Shown here one piece after another: positions 25,344-32,770 of a stretch of DNA of 64,000 nt. Positions within the stretch are counted from its first letter, which is position 1, and every line of letters starts with the position of its first letter. The stretch is from the NCBI RefSeq assembly GCF_042677205.1, contig NZ_JBHTIU010000106.1, forward strand, positions 37,127 to 101,126, written 5' to 3'. This DNA comes from Paenibacillus_L residui. Lineage in GTDB: Bacteria > Bacillota > Bacilli > Paenibacillales > NBRC-103111. Both the position numbers and the translations under genes were made by a program. A model generated the notes under the pieces. The model saw only the letters and a program-made list of their open reading frames with translations, was not told where the DNA came from and did no database searches.

Positions 25344-25399
25344 CATGTGGGATATCCCTCCGAGGAGAGCATCCTACTTACGTAGTTATATTTCTACCT

Positions 25400-25428
25400 A
25401 CTATAATTCAGGATTTTGAATATGTCAA
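25400..25428 (-). promoter_or_regulatory. sigma-A-type promoter for alaX
   Basis: On the complement, TTGACA (25428-25423) and TATAGT (25405-25400) are 17 bases apart. They read toward alaX and lie across the end of the truncated ybaK frame. Confidence 0.75.
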
Positions 25429-25674
25429 TATTTCCATTCTTGACGTAGTGCTTTTCCTCGGGCGGCACAGTCTCACCCCGGGTTCACCATCCGCTTCGGA
25501 CAGTGAATCCGGGTAGATAAGCGATTTGGCAATTTGCGACACCTCGCACCCTATAGCTTCTGCCGCTTCTTGGGCCGTTCGGGTGCTATCCGGCAGTTCC
25601 ATAACCTGATTGTGATACCCCATTTCAGACAACAGGTTCTGTACTCGCCTCGCGCTTTCTTTTAACAGATTCAT
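25408..25674 (-). pseudogene. truncated YbaK/EbsC-type aminoacyl-tRNA deacylase
   Basis: The frame starts at ATG 25674 (AGGAGCGTAGGA upstream) and reads MNLLKESARRVQNLL, then STRTAQEAAEAIGCEVSQIA and KSLIY, the first 55 residues or so of YbaK-domain proteins (normally about 155). After that the sequence is unrelated (RLCRPRKSTTSRMEILTYSK) and runs into the alaX promoter. The core of the deacylase domain is absent, so the product is inactive. It lies between leuA and alaX. Both the intact neighbour and this remnant belong to tRNA quality-control families. Confidence 0.8.
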
Positions 25675-25705
25675 TCCTACGCTCCTCTTCTCTACAAAAT
25701 AGAAA

Positions 25706-27256
25706 TTAGCTTTGCGGGTTAGGGCTGTCACTGCCTGCATCCAGCAATGCGGCATTGATGCCGTTCAGGAAAGCTACTGCGCTGGCCTTGATGATATCCG
25801 TGTCCATGGCGCGTCCGGAGTAGATTTTGCCTTGGTACTCGATACGGATATTGACCCGGCCGACCGCTTCTTTGCCCCGGGACAGGCTGTTTATTTTGTA
25901 ATCCTTCAATTGGACCTCCAGCCCCGTCAATGTTTTCAACACACTGTAGAGGGCATCGATCGGACCGTCGCCAACCGCGCTGCCTTTGAACGTCTCGGAG
26001 CCCTTCTTCAATTTGGCCGTAGCGGTAGGATACAGATCGTTCGTTACTACTTGAAAGGATTCCAGTTCGTACAGATGGCTGCTGTTTTCATTCAAGGTGC
26101 GGTGACTGGTCACCAGGTAAAACACATCGTGGTCGTAAACTTCTTTCTTGGCATCGGCCAAAGTAAGAAATTTGGCGAACAGCGCTTCGAAATCTTCGGC
26201 ATCGCCCGGATCGAAGCCCATCTTCTCAACTGCGTTCTTGAAGGCATGCCTTCCGGAACGGGCCGTCAGGATCAGCTCCATGCTTTCCGCCCCGACCTCC
26301 TCGGGCGACATGATCTCATAGACCTGACGGTCTTTCAGCAGTCCGTCCTGATGTATGCCGGAAGAATGGGCAAAAGCGTTCTCGCCGGTAATCGCTTTGT
26401 TCACCTGCACATCAAGTCCCGTCAAATGGGTCAGCAATCTGGAAGTTCTGAGCAGCTCTGTCGTCTTGATCCGGGTGGAGCAGTGATAATGGTTTTCCCT
26501 CACTTTGAGCCCCATCACAACCTCTTCCAGCGATGTATTGCCTGCCCGTTCTCCCAAACCGTTGATGGTGCACTCGACTTTATCGGCTCCGTTATGGATC
26601 GCACTGAGTGTATTGGCCGTCGCCAGCCCCAGGTCGTTATGGCAGTGAACGCTAAGGATTACGTTTTCGTTCAAATTTTTTAAACGCTCGTTAATGCGCC
26701 GGATCAGATCGCCGAATTCCTCCGGAACGGCATAGCCCACCGTATCGGGCACGTTGATGATGGTGGCCCCCGCTTTGACTACGGCCTCGATCGTCTGCCA
26801 CAAGTATTCGAAGTCCGATCGCGACGCGTCTTCCGTGGAGTACTGCACTTCAGGAAGCAAAGTTTTGGCGTACTTGACCGCATCTACTCCCATCTGCAGA
26901 ACGGCTTCCTTGGAACGGTTAAATTTTTTGTCGACATGGATGTTTGAGGTACCCAGCACGATATGAATGAACGGATTTTGCGCAAGCTTGATGCTCTCAT
27001 ATACGGCATCGATATCGCTCTTAACCGCCCGCGCAAGAGCGGTAATCGATACGGAATCTCCTACGGTACGGACAATTTCCCGGACCGCGTTGAAATCCCC
27101 GGCGGAAGAAGCCGGGAATCCCGCTTCAATGATATCTACATTTAGCCGCTTCAATTGCTGAGCGAACTCGACTTTTTGATTGACGTTCAGCTTGGCGCCC
27201 GGCACTTGTTCGCCGTCACGCAATGTGGTATCCAGCACGATGATATTTCGGTTCAT
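25706..27256 (-). CDS. leuA: 2-isopropylmalate synthase
   Basis: 516 residues starting at the ATG at 27256, with GGGAGGAAA upstream. It catalyses acetyl-CoA plus 2-ketoisovalerate to 2-isopropylmalate, the first step of leucine synthesis. IIVLDTTLRDGEQVPGAKLN is the catalytic N-terminal motif, SVHCHNDLGLATANTLSAI is the metal-binding HxH region, and GLGERAGNTSLEEVVM is the signature. FAHSSGIHQDGLLKD precedes the linker. The C-terminal regulatory domain (VNIRIEYQGKIYSGRAMDTD) binds leucine for feedback inhibition. It has full family length and is controlled by the T-box leader upstream. No other leu genes follow it. Confidence 0.95.
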   Translation of the reverse strand: MNRNIIVLDTTLRDGEQVPGAKLNVNQKVEFAQQLKRLNVDIIEAGFPASSAGDFNAVREIVRTVGDSVSITALARAVKSDIDAVYESIKLAQNPFIHIVLGTSNIHVDKKFNRSKEAVLQMGVDAVKYAKTLLPEVQYSTEDASRSDFEYLWQTIEAVVKAGATIINVPDTVGYAVPEEFGDLIRRINERLKNLNENVILSVHCHNDLGLATANTLSAIHNGADKVECTINGLGERAGNTSLEEVVMGLKVRENHYHCSTRIKTTELLRTSRLLTHLTGLDVQVNKAITGENAFAHSSGIHQDGLLKDRQVYEIMSPEEVGAESMELILTARSGRHAFKNAVEKMGFDPGDAEDFEALFAKFLTLADAKKEVYDHDVFYLVTSHRTLNENSSHLYELESFQVVTNDLYPTATAKLKKGSETFKGSAVGDGPIDALYSVLKTLTGLEVQLKDYKINSLSRGKEAVGRVNIRIEYQGKIYSGRAMDTDIIKASAVAFLNGINAALLDAGSDSPNPQS

Positions 27257-27329
27257 CTCTGTTTCCTCCCTAAACCTTTTTGGATATCTATATGTCAAGC
27301 GGGGTTGATTAAACCCGGACTTTAATCAA

Positions 27330-27590
27330 CAAAAAAACCCCGTCTCTACGTATAGAGACGAGGTTAACCCGCGGTACCACTCTAATTCATTTCATGCGAA
27401 ATGATCTCTTTCGATGGCCATCACCATCTATCCCTGTAACGGGGGAATTCCGTCATACCCTACATTATCGGGCAGCTGTTCATAGACGAGTTCAAAGTGA
27501 TCGACGCTGCCGTTTCGCACCAACCAACGGCTCTCTGGAAGGCCATTTCACTCCTACTATTTCTAATCGCAACATTTGGAGTATTAATTT
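27330..27590 (-). ncRNA. T-box leader (tRNA-Leu type) of leuA
   Basis: The complement contains the T-box sequence AGAGTGGTACCGCGGG (27383-27368). It is followed by a terminator stem, CGTCTCTATACGTAGAGACG flanked by CCT/GGGG, and TTTTTTT near 27331. The Stem I region starts near 27555 (AGGAGTGAAATGG), and GAACTC at 27493-27488 provides CTC, a leucine codon, as the likely specifier. Uncharged tRNA-Leu would stabilise the antiterminator and allow leuA transcription. The downstream gene and the specifier agree. Confidence 0.92.
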
Positions 27591-27597
27591 ATTGGCT

Positions 27598-27626
27598 ATT
27601 ATAGGGGATTGGAATTTTTTTGTCAA
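27598..27626 (-). promoter_or_regulatory. sigma-A promoter of the leuA T-box transcript
   Basis: On the complement, TTGACA (27626-27621), a 17-base spacer and TATAAT (27603-27598) match the consensus exactly. The start would fall about ten bases before Stem I of the T-box. Confidence 0.88.
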
Positions 27627-27682
27627 ACCTAAATTTACACAACCATTTCACTCATAACCTTCCGTACTTCTTGCTCCGGGGT

Positions 27683-28768
27683 TCAAAATTTCGCTCCTAC
27701 GCAGCTTGCATGTTCCTTCGCCTCATCTCCGGAATGGGTTAATTTCATCATGATCGCTTCTGTCAACAGATAAGAAATGACCGCTTCCGCTCCCTGGTTA
27801 TAATTGACTCCCCGTTCGCCAATCCCGTCGTAGCAGCCTCCTGTCTTCGGGTCCACCATAGCCGTGCGGGCGTCATTGTCACCGTGAAACCAGGCCCGGC
27901 ATTTCGCGGCAGCATCGTAATATTGGGAGCGCCCCACGATCTCATAAGCTTTGGCCGCCGCCAGGCCAAGCTTCATGACATCGATCGGCTGCTGATCCCA
28001 TTTCGCCCTCCCCTCGCGGGTACACCATCCCCGGTTCCCTATCGGGCGGATTTGTCCCCGTTCATTCGTCATAAGACGAATTAAGAAGTCCAGACTTTCG
28101 ACCGCAACGTCAAGCCATTGCCGGTTCGGAGTAACCTCATATGCGCACAGCAGGCCCCATGGCAGCAGCCCGTTGCTATAGGTCGCCGCGGGCTCATACC
28201 AATGCCAATCCTCCCTTGCATGCCGCCGGTAATGGCTCACAAGTTTATTCGCCAGAGCTGCGACTTCGCTCTCGTAATCGACAGGATAACGATGCTTGGC
28301 CAGCAGACTGAATGATGCCAGCGCATACGCACAGCCGCGGGGAGAGTTCATACCGGCTATGTATTTCCGCGCTTGCCTCAGCATCGTCTCCGCAGCAATG
28401 AACCGGTTCGTATCCGGCAGGCGAACCATAAGCCGTGCGCAGGCCCACAGGCAGCGGCTTAGACAATCCTCTGACGGAGATTCGGCCTCTCGCGAGCGAT
28501 CGTAAGCGAAATTATTGTGGAAATGGCCGTCTTCCGTCTGAGCCCACAGCATAAAGGACAAATACTTGTCGATGAGCGCATATATTCTTCCCGACTCTCT
28601 CTCGCTGACGATGTCCAGCCACTCCAGACAAACCCAAAGCGCTCTGGCCTGGTCATCGGTGCTGTATCCTTCTTGTCTCCGGGGAACGATACCGCAAGCA
28701 TGCTCCATAATTCCGGTATCATCTGTTAACCGGAAGAGATGCTTAAGCGCGTCAACGGACGTACTCAA
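27683..28768 (-). CDS. alpha/alpha-toroid glycan-related protein
   Basis: 361 residues rich in helices. TDDQARALWVCLEWL and SEDCLSRCLWACARLM, with WHWYEPAATYSNGLLPWGLL and NYNQGAEAVISYLLTEAIMM, look like an (alpha/alpha)6 barrel as found in glycoside-processing proteins that accompany GT4 glycosyltransferases. It overlaps the glycosyltransferase gene upstream by 17 bases, so they are made together. It probably acts on or binds the mannoside or glucoside made by its partner. The catalytic residues cannot be assigned from sequence alone. Confidence 0.7.
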   Translation of the reverse strand: MSTSVDALKHLFRLTDDTGIMEHACGIVPRRQEGYSTDDQARALWVCLEWLDIVSERESGRIYALIDKYLSFMLWAQTEDGHFHNNFAYDRSREAESPSEDCLSRCLWACARLMVRLPDTNRFIAAETMLRQARKYIAGMNSPRGCAYALASFSLLAKHRYPVDYESEVAALANKLVSHYRRHAREDWHWYEPAATYSNGLLPWGLLCAYEVTPNRQWLDVAVESLDFLIRLMTNERGQIRPIGNRGWCTREGRAKWDQQPIDVMKLGLAAAKAYEIVGRSQYYDAAAKCRAWFHGDNDARTAMVDPKTGGCYDGIGERGVNYNQGAEAVISYLLTEAIMMKLTHSGDEAKEHASCVGAKF

Positions 28769-29903
28769 GAGCCCTCACCTCGGAAAACAGCTCGGCATGG
28801 CGCCTGCCGACTTCCGGCCAATGCATATTTTGACCAATGAAACCGATCTTCCGGCTCCATTTCTCCAGCTCTGCATCGTCCGCCAGAAGCTCGGTTATTT
28901 TGTTAATCCAGGCGTCCGAATCCCCGGGATCCAGCAGAAGCTCCGGATAATCTGCCAGCAAATCGGTCGCATAAGAATAGGGAGACGAGACAACCGGTCT
29001 GCCCAGCCCGACCGCATAAGCCAATGTACCGCTCGTAATTTGCTGCAGTCCCGGATAAGGCGTGACATAGATATCACAAGCCGTCAGATGCTTAACCAAT
29101 TCGGGCTCATCCATATAGCGATCGATCATGATGACGTGCTGCTCGAGCCCGAGCTCCTCTATCCGCCCCCGTAACTGCTCCCGGTACCGTTCACCCTCCT
29201 GCCGCTTTACCTCCGGATGGGTTTGCCCGACAATGGCATACAGCGCTTGGGGAACCCTCTTCACGATCTCCGGCAGAATTTCTATGATCCATTCCAGCCC
29301 TTTGCCCCGGCTCAGCAATCCGAAGGTCATCAGTACCTTGCGGTCGCTCCAGTTCAATGTGCTGCGCCACTCCTGCCTTAATTCCGGATTCGGCTCGGGT
29401 GTGCCGTGCGGGATGAATACGATCTTGCTGCGGGGCACCCCGAACGCTTCATGTAAATAATCAATGGCTTTACGGTTCATGACCACGATTTTATCGCTTC
29501 GCTCCGCAATTTCCTTCTGTATCGAATCATAAGGCGGGCGGGGATGCTCGAACACCGTATGGAAGGTGGTCACCAGCGGCTTCTCCAGTTGCCTCACGAA
29601 ATTCAATACATAAGCCCCGGCCTCTCCTCCGAATATGCCAAATTCATGCTGCAGCGAGACGACGTCAATGCCGGAACGGTTTATTCTTCTCGCCATTTTT
29701 GCGTAGTCTTCCAGCCGGTCGCGGCGCAGCGGCCACAAGATCGCATCCTCATGCCATTCGCCGGCAGGCTGGACGGGAACGACAACCGGGTCCCGATCCT
29801 GTCTCCCTTTCGCTTCGTTAACTGCCTGTCTTAAATGAAAGGTAAAGGTGGCCAAACCGCATTTTTGCGGCACATAAGTACTGACATAGGCGACTCGGGT
29901 CAA
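28752..29903 (-). CDS. family 4 glycosyltransferase
   Basis: 383 residues with a GT-B fold. The N-terminal half has VSTYVPQKCGLATFTFHLR and VSLQHEFGIFGGEAG. The C-terminal nucleotide-sugar domain has FGLLSRGKGLEWIIEILP, CDIYVTPYPGLQQITSGTLA and VGLGRPVVSSPYSYA. The last replaces the usual Glu-x7-Glu with Gln/Thr-rich residues (an observation, effect unknown). It transfers a sugar from a nucleotide donor, probably supplied by the adjacent nucleotidyltransferase. The ATG overlaps that gene's stop as ATGA. It is cytosolic, with no membrane span. Confidence 0.85.
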   Translation of the reverse strand: MTRVAYVSTYVPQKCGLATFTFHLRQAVNEAKGRQDRDPVVVPVQPAGEWHEDAILWPLRRDRLEDYAKMARRINRSGIDVVSLQHEFGIFGGEAGAYVLNFVRQLEKPLVTTFHTVFEHPRPPYDSIQKEIAERSDKIVVMNRKAIDYLHEAFGVPRSKIVFIPHGTPEPNPELRQEWRSTLNWSDRKVLMTFGLLSRGKGLEWIIEILPEIVKRVPQALYAIVGQTHPEVKRQEGERYREQLRGRIEELGLEQHVIMIDRYMDEPELVKHLTACDIYVTPYPGLQQITSGTLAYAVGLGRPVVSSPYSYATDLLADYPELLLDPGDSDAWINKITELLADDAELEKWSRKIGFIGQNMHWPEVGRRHAELFSEVRALEYVR

Positions 29904-30940
29904 GACTGCAGCACCTCCATTCGGCTCATGACGGCTTCATGCAAAATATGCTCCGATCCGATTTCCAGATCATACCCGAATATGCAGTTGTTCAGGACGA
30001 CTTCGTTATGGGTCAGGCAGCGGTGCCACATGATCGTTTCCGCGCAGCGAACATTTCTTCCGATGATGCAGTCATCTCCAATGACACTGAACGGCCCGAT
30101 TATCGCTCGCTCCCCAATGTTTACGCGGTCGCCGATCAACACAGGCGGAATCAATAGAACGCTGGACGGAATGCTGCAGCTGCTTCCAATCCAGATGCCG
30201 TTTCCTCTCTGCTCCCCCGGAAGCGGCAGCGTATATACCCGATTTAACAAATCCCAGTGAATTTGCCGATAGCGCTCTTTCGTCCCCATATCCATCCAGT
30301 AGCCGTCCACCACTTTGCCGTAAACGCCCAACTGCTTTTCAATAAGTAAAGGGAACGTTTCCCGTTCAATGGACACTTCCCGGTTTGACGGAATATGCTG
30401 CAGCGCCTTTTTGTCCATGACATAAATTCCCGCATTGATCCTGCAGGAAGGCGCTTCTTCCCGCGCCGGTTTTTCCACAAAACGGACAATGCGGCCGTCA
30501 CCGTCCTGTTCAACGACGCCATAAGAGGTCGGATCGTCTACTTCGGTTAATCCGATCGTTACGGCCCCGCCGTGCCGTTTATGGTACGACAGCAGCGATT
30601 GCAAATCTATGTCATGGACAATATCCGCATTGATCACTAAAAACGTGTCGTGCAGCAGAGGCTCTGCGTTTTTGATCGCTCCGGCCGTGCCCAACGGCGA
30701 TGACTCCGCCGCATATTGAATGGTGACGCCCCATTTCTCCCCTGTGCCAAAATAGTCTTGGATAACCTCCGAATAATGCTTGACGGCCATAACAATCTCC
30801 CGGATGTTTTGTTCCCGCAAATGAATGACCAGACGCTCCAGCCATGGGCTGTTGCCCACCAGAGCCATCGGTTTAGGCAAGCTTTCCGTTAACGGTCTCA
30901 GCCGAGTACCCAGTCCTCCCGCTAGCAGAAGTGCATTCAT
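29900..30940 (-). CDS. sugar-phosphate nucleotidyltransferase with hexapeptide-repeat C-terminus
   Basis: 346 residues. LLLAGGLGTRLRPLTESLPKP is the nucleotide-binding signature, FLVINADIVHDIDL the catalytic metal site, and RFVEKPAREE plus INAGIYVMDK and YWMDMGTKERY complete the NTP_transferase domain. The last 100 residues (GIWIGSSCSIPSSVLLIPPVLIGDRV) are a left-handed beta-helix. The family makes GDP-mannose or dNDP-glucose from sugar 1-phosphate. AGGAGGGTGG lies before the ATG. It is the first gene of a three-gene overlapping operon with a glycosyltransferase and a toroid protein. A heat-shock CIRCE promoter lies about 360 bases upstream on the same strand. Confidence 0.88.
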   Translation of the reverse strand: MNALLLAGGLGTRLRPLTESLPKPMALVGNSPWLERLVIHLREQNIREIVMAVKHYSEVIQDYFGTGEKWGVTIQYAAESSPLGTAGAIKNAEPLLHDTFLVINADIVHDIDLQSLLSYHKRHGGAVTIGLTEVDDPTSYGVVEQDGDGRIVRFVEKPAREEAPSCRINAGIYVMDKKALQHIPSNREVSIERETFPLLIEKQLGVYGKVVDGYWMDMGTKERYRQIHWDLLNRVYTLPLPGEQRGNGIWIGSSCSIPSSVLLIPPVLIGDRVNIGERAIIGPFSVIGDDCIIGRNVRCAETIMWHRCLTHNEVVLNNCIFGYDLEIGSEHILHEAVMSRMEVLQS

Positions 30941-31184
30941 CTGTGAACCACCCTCCTGAAAAATAAAAAAGAAGTTTTGAAAAGCCAGGGATCCTCACGC
31001 CATAGGGCCAAAAAAACTCCGTAATACGCGGTCCCTTGAAAGCAACAACGTATTGCGCAATTTGATTGTGAACAGGTTGCAGATAACGTGCCTTTGCAGC
31101 TTGTTCAGAAAAAATCAATGGTTTTTTAAAAGCTTCTTCCTATTTTCAGATATGAAATTGTTCTAATGCTGCCGGCTTCGCTGA

Positions 31185-31271
31185 TTACGAAGCATTCCGG
31201 AGCCGCGTTCTCGGCCATAACCCGGCGGATTTTTTCAGACCTCGGATAATGGTTCTACGCAATCTCCTCAT
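31185..31271 (-). CDS. 28-residue basic open frame behind the CIRCE promoter, possibly a decayed gene
   Basis: AAAGGAGAG lies before an ATG at 31271, and the frame ends at 31185 after 28 very basic residues (MRRLRRTIIRGLKKSAGLWP onward). A second frame over the same DNA (SEKIRRVMAENAAPECFVIS) stays open to about 31130 and looks more protein-like, so a frameshift may have broken a longer gene. It is the first frame after an HrcA-type operator. I cannot name it. Confidence 0.35.
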   Translation of the reverse strand: MRRLRRTIIRGLKKSAGLWPRTRLRNAS

Positions 31272-31302
31272 TGTTATTTTCTCTCCTTTCACTTTTGGCG
31301 TT

Positions 31303-31329
31303 TTAGCACTCAATTTAGTGGAGTGCTAA
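31303..31329 (-). promoter_or_regulatory. CIRCE element (HrcA operator)
   Basis: TTAGCACTC-N9-GAGTGCTAA is present with no mismatch (half-sites 31303-31311 and 31321-31329). This is the binding site of the heat-shock repressor HrcA. It sits 7 bases after a good -10 box read on the - strand, so it would cover the transcription start. No chaperone gene follows. Confidence 0.93.
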
Positions 31330-31336
31330 CAATTTT

Positions 31337-31365
31337 ATATTAATATATCCGCCCGCTGCTTTCAA
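31337..31365 (-). promoter_or_regulatory. sigma-A promoter overlapping the CIRCE region
   Basis: On the complement, TTGAAA (31365-31360), 17 bases, TAATAT (31342-31337). The transcript would run left through the CIRCE element, the small basic frame and then toward the sugar nucleotidyltransferase operon. Confidence 0.75.
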
Positions 31366-31990
31366 GACCTGATCCACTTTTGTTAAAAGCATGATGACGA
31401 CCGTTAACATTTCAGGTTTCGACGAACCTTGCCCATATGCGGGTACCGCGCGCGATACAAATTGTAACGGATATGAAAGACTGTCGATTCATTGTGGGAA
31501 AGACGTTCAACGGGATGTTTTACTAGTGAAAAGTCCAGCAACGAGATCGTAACGGACCTGGTGTCTCCGGATTTACCGCTCCCGAGTTTCGTACATGATG
31601 CAGTTAATCAGAACAGCCGGGGAACCGTCGGGACGGCCCGTCCTGACGAATGGAAACAACTCTTCATTCACGGCTCCATATGGAGAATCGTTGCCGTACA
31701 AGAGGAGGATTGAATTGTAATCGCGAATCCGTTCCTCAAGATCAGCGGGCGCCTTTTCCGCGAACGCTTTATTATAAGTGACCGGGAAGAAATCGTCGGC
31801 GGACTTTTTACCCGAATTTGTGGTAAGCAGTGAAAGGAATACCCATGTTTCGCAAAATGGATATGTAGACTGAAAATCGGAACTATTGATATACTAGGGG
31901 AAAATTTTAAATGAAAAGAGCGAAAAATATGAAATTATATACGGACTGGAGATACACGATTACCATCTTCAATTAGACCTGGAAAGGAGC
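31366..31990. other. intergenic region with degraded frames
   Basis: About 620 bases without an intact gene. The complement contains an open stretch at 31573-31893 (described separately) and, in another frame, LLDFSLVKHPVERLSHNEST to about 31400. The right end holds the promoter region of the GNAT gene. Confidence 0.4.
31573..31893 (-). pseudogene. start-less open frame, probable gene fragment
   Basis: The complement is open for 106 codons between TAG at 31894-31896 and TAA at 31573-31575, with no usable start codon. The composition is protein-like (YPFCETWVFLSLLTTNSGKK, LEERIRDYNSILLLYGNDSP). I do not recognise a family. It may be part of a longer gene broken by frameshifts, because another plausible frame follows it. 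Confidence 0.25.
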
Positions 31991-32023
31991 GTGATAACCA
32001 AGCAAAGAAAAGGAGAGACTTTT

Positions 32024-32464
32024 ATGCACAATAGAAAAGCAACAACCAACGACTATGCCGCGATTTTAAATCTGTGGGAACAATCTGTAGCGGCCACTCA
32101 TCATTTTGTAAGTTTCAACGATATACAGGATATGAAGATAGAAATTCCTTCGTATTTTCCTCATCTCGATGTACGGCTATGGTACGCCGAAAGCTCTTTA
32201 ATAGGATTTTCAGCCACAAACGGATATCACTTGGAGATGTTGTTTCTGGATCCCGGCCAAATCGGCAAAGGATACGGAAAACAAATCATCCGGTCATTAA
32301 TTCATGATTATGGCGTGACGTCCGTTGATGTAAACAAGCAAAACGAGAATGCCGTCATGTTCTACTTGAAAAGCGGCTTTTCGATGGTCAGCGAGGATGC
32401 GACGGACAGTGCAGGCCGTCCTTATCCGATATTGCATTTGCAATATAGCGGGAAGCAGAAGTAA
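32024..32464 (+). CDS. GNAT-family N-acetyltransferase
   Basis: 146 residues from the ATG at 32024, which has GGAGAG upstream. MHNRKATTNDYAAILNLWE is the usual N-terminus. LEMLFLDPGQIGKGYGKQII holds the acetyl-CoA loop, and VDVNKQNENAVMFYLKSGF is the final motif of the YjaB/PhnO-like GNATs. The acceptor is unknown. The stop codon sits inside the loop of its own terminator. Confidence 0.83.
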   Translation: MHNRKATTNDYAAILNLWEQSVAATHHFVSFNDIQDMKIEIPSYFPHLDVRLWYAESSLIGFSATNGYHLEMLFLDPGQIGKGYGKQIIRSLIHDYGVTSVDVNKQNENAVMFYLKSGFSMVSEDATDSAGRPYPILHLQYSGKQK

Positions 32465-32480
32465 GTCTTCTGCTTTTTTT
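32455..32480 (+). terminator. terminator overlapping the GNAT stop codon
   Basis: GCAGAAG (32455-32461) pairs with CTTCTGC (32467-32473) and seven T follow. The TAA stop at 32462-32464 is in the loop. Confidence 0.85.
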
Positions 32481-32770
32481 ACTTGTCGGGGGTCCAAGCA
32501 ACAAAGAGGCTCCGAAGGCCGTTCACAGCACGACCGTTACTCCCCGGCCCTGCTTAAACTCGCGGAATAACGGTAATCGAGACTTCGGGACTTAACTGCC
32601 GAGTACACCATCCAATTTGTCAGCCCAATCACCCTCCATGTTCAACGGATTGAAATAGATTCGTCATTTTTTTGATAAAAAGAATGGCCTATGATTTACA
32701 AGCCAATGTTATGATGAAAATAATCCTATGACGCAATCCATTCCATTACATCATGCAGGAGGTGACCAAG

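Noticed and set aside
25712..26683. Long open frame on the + strand across leuA
   Set aside because: It is antisense to an unmistakable 2-isopropylmalate synthase, has no ribosome binding site and matches no family.
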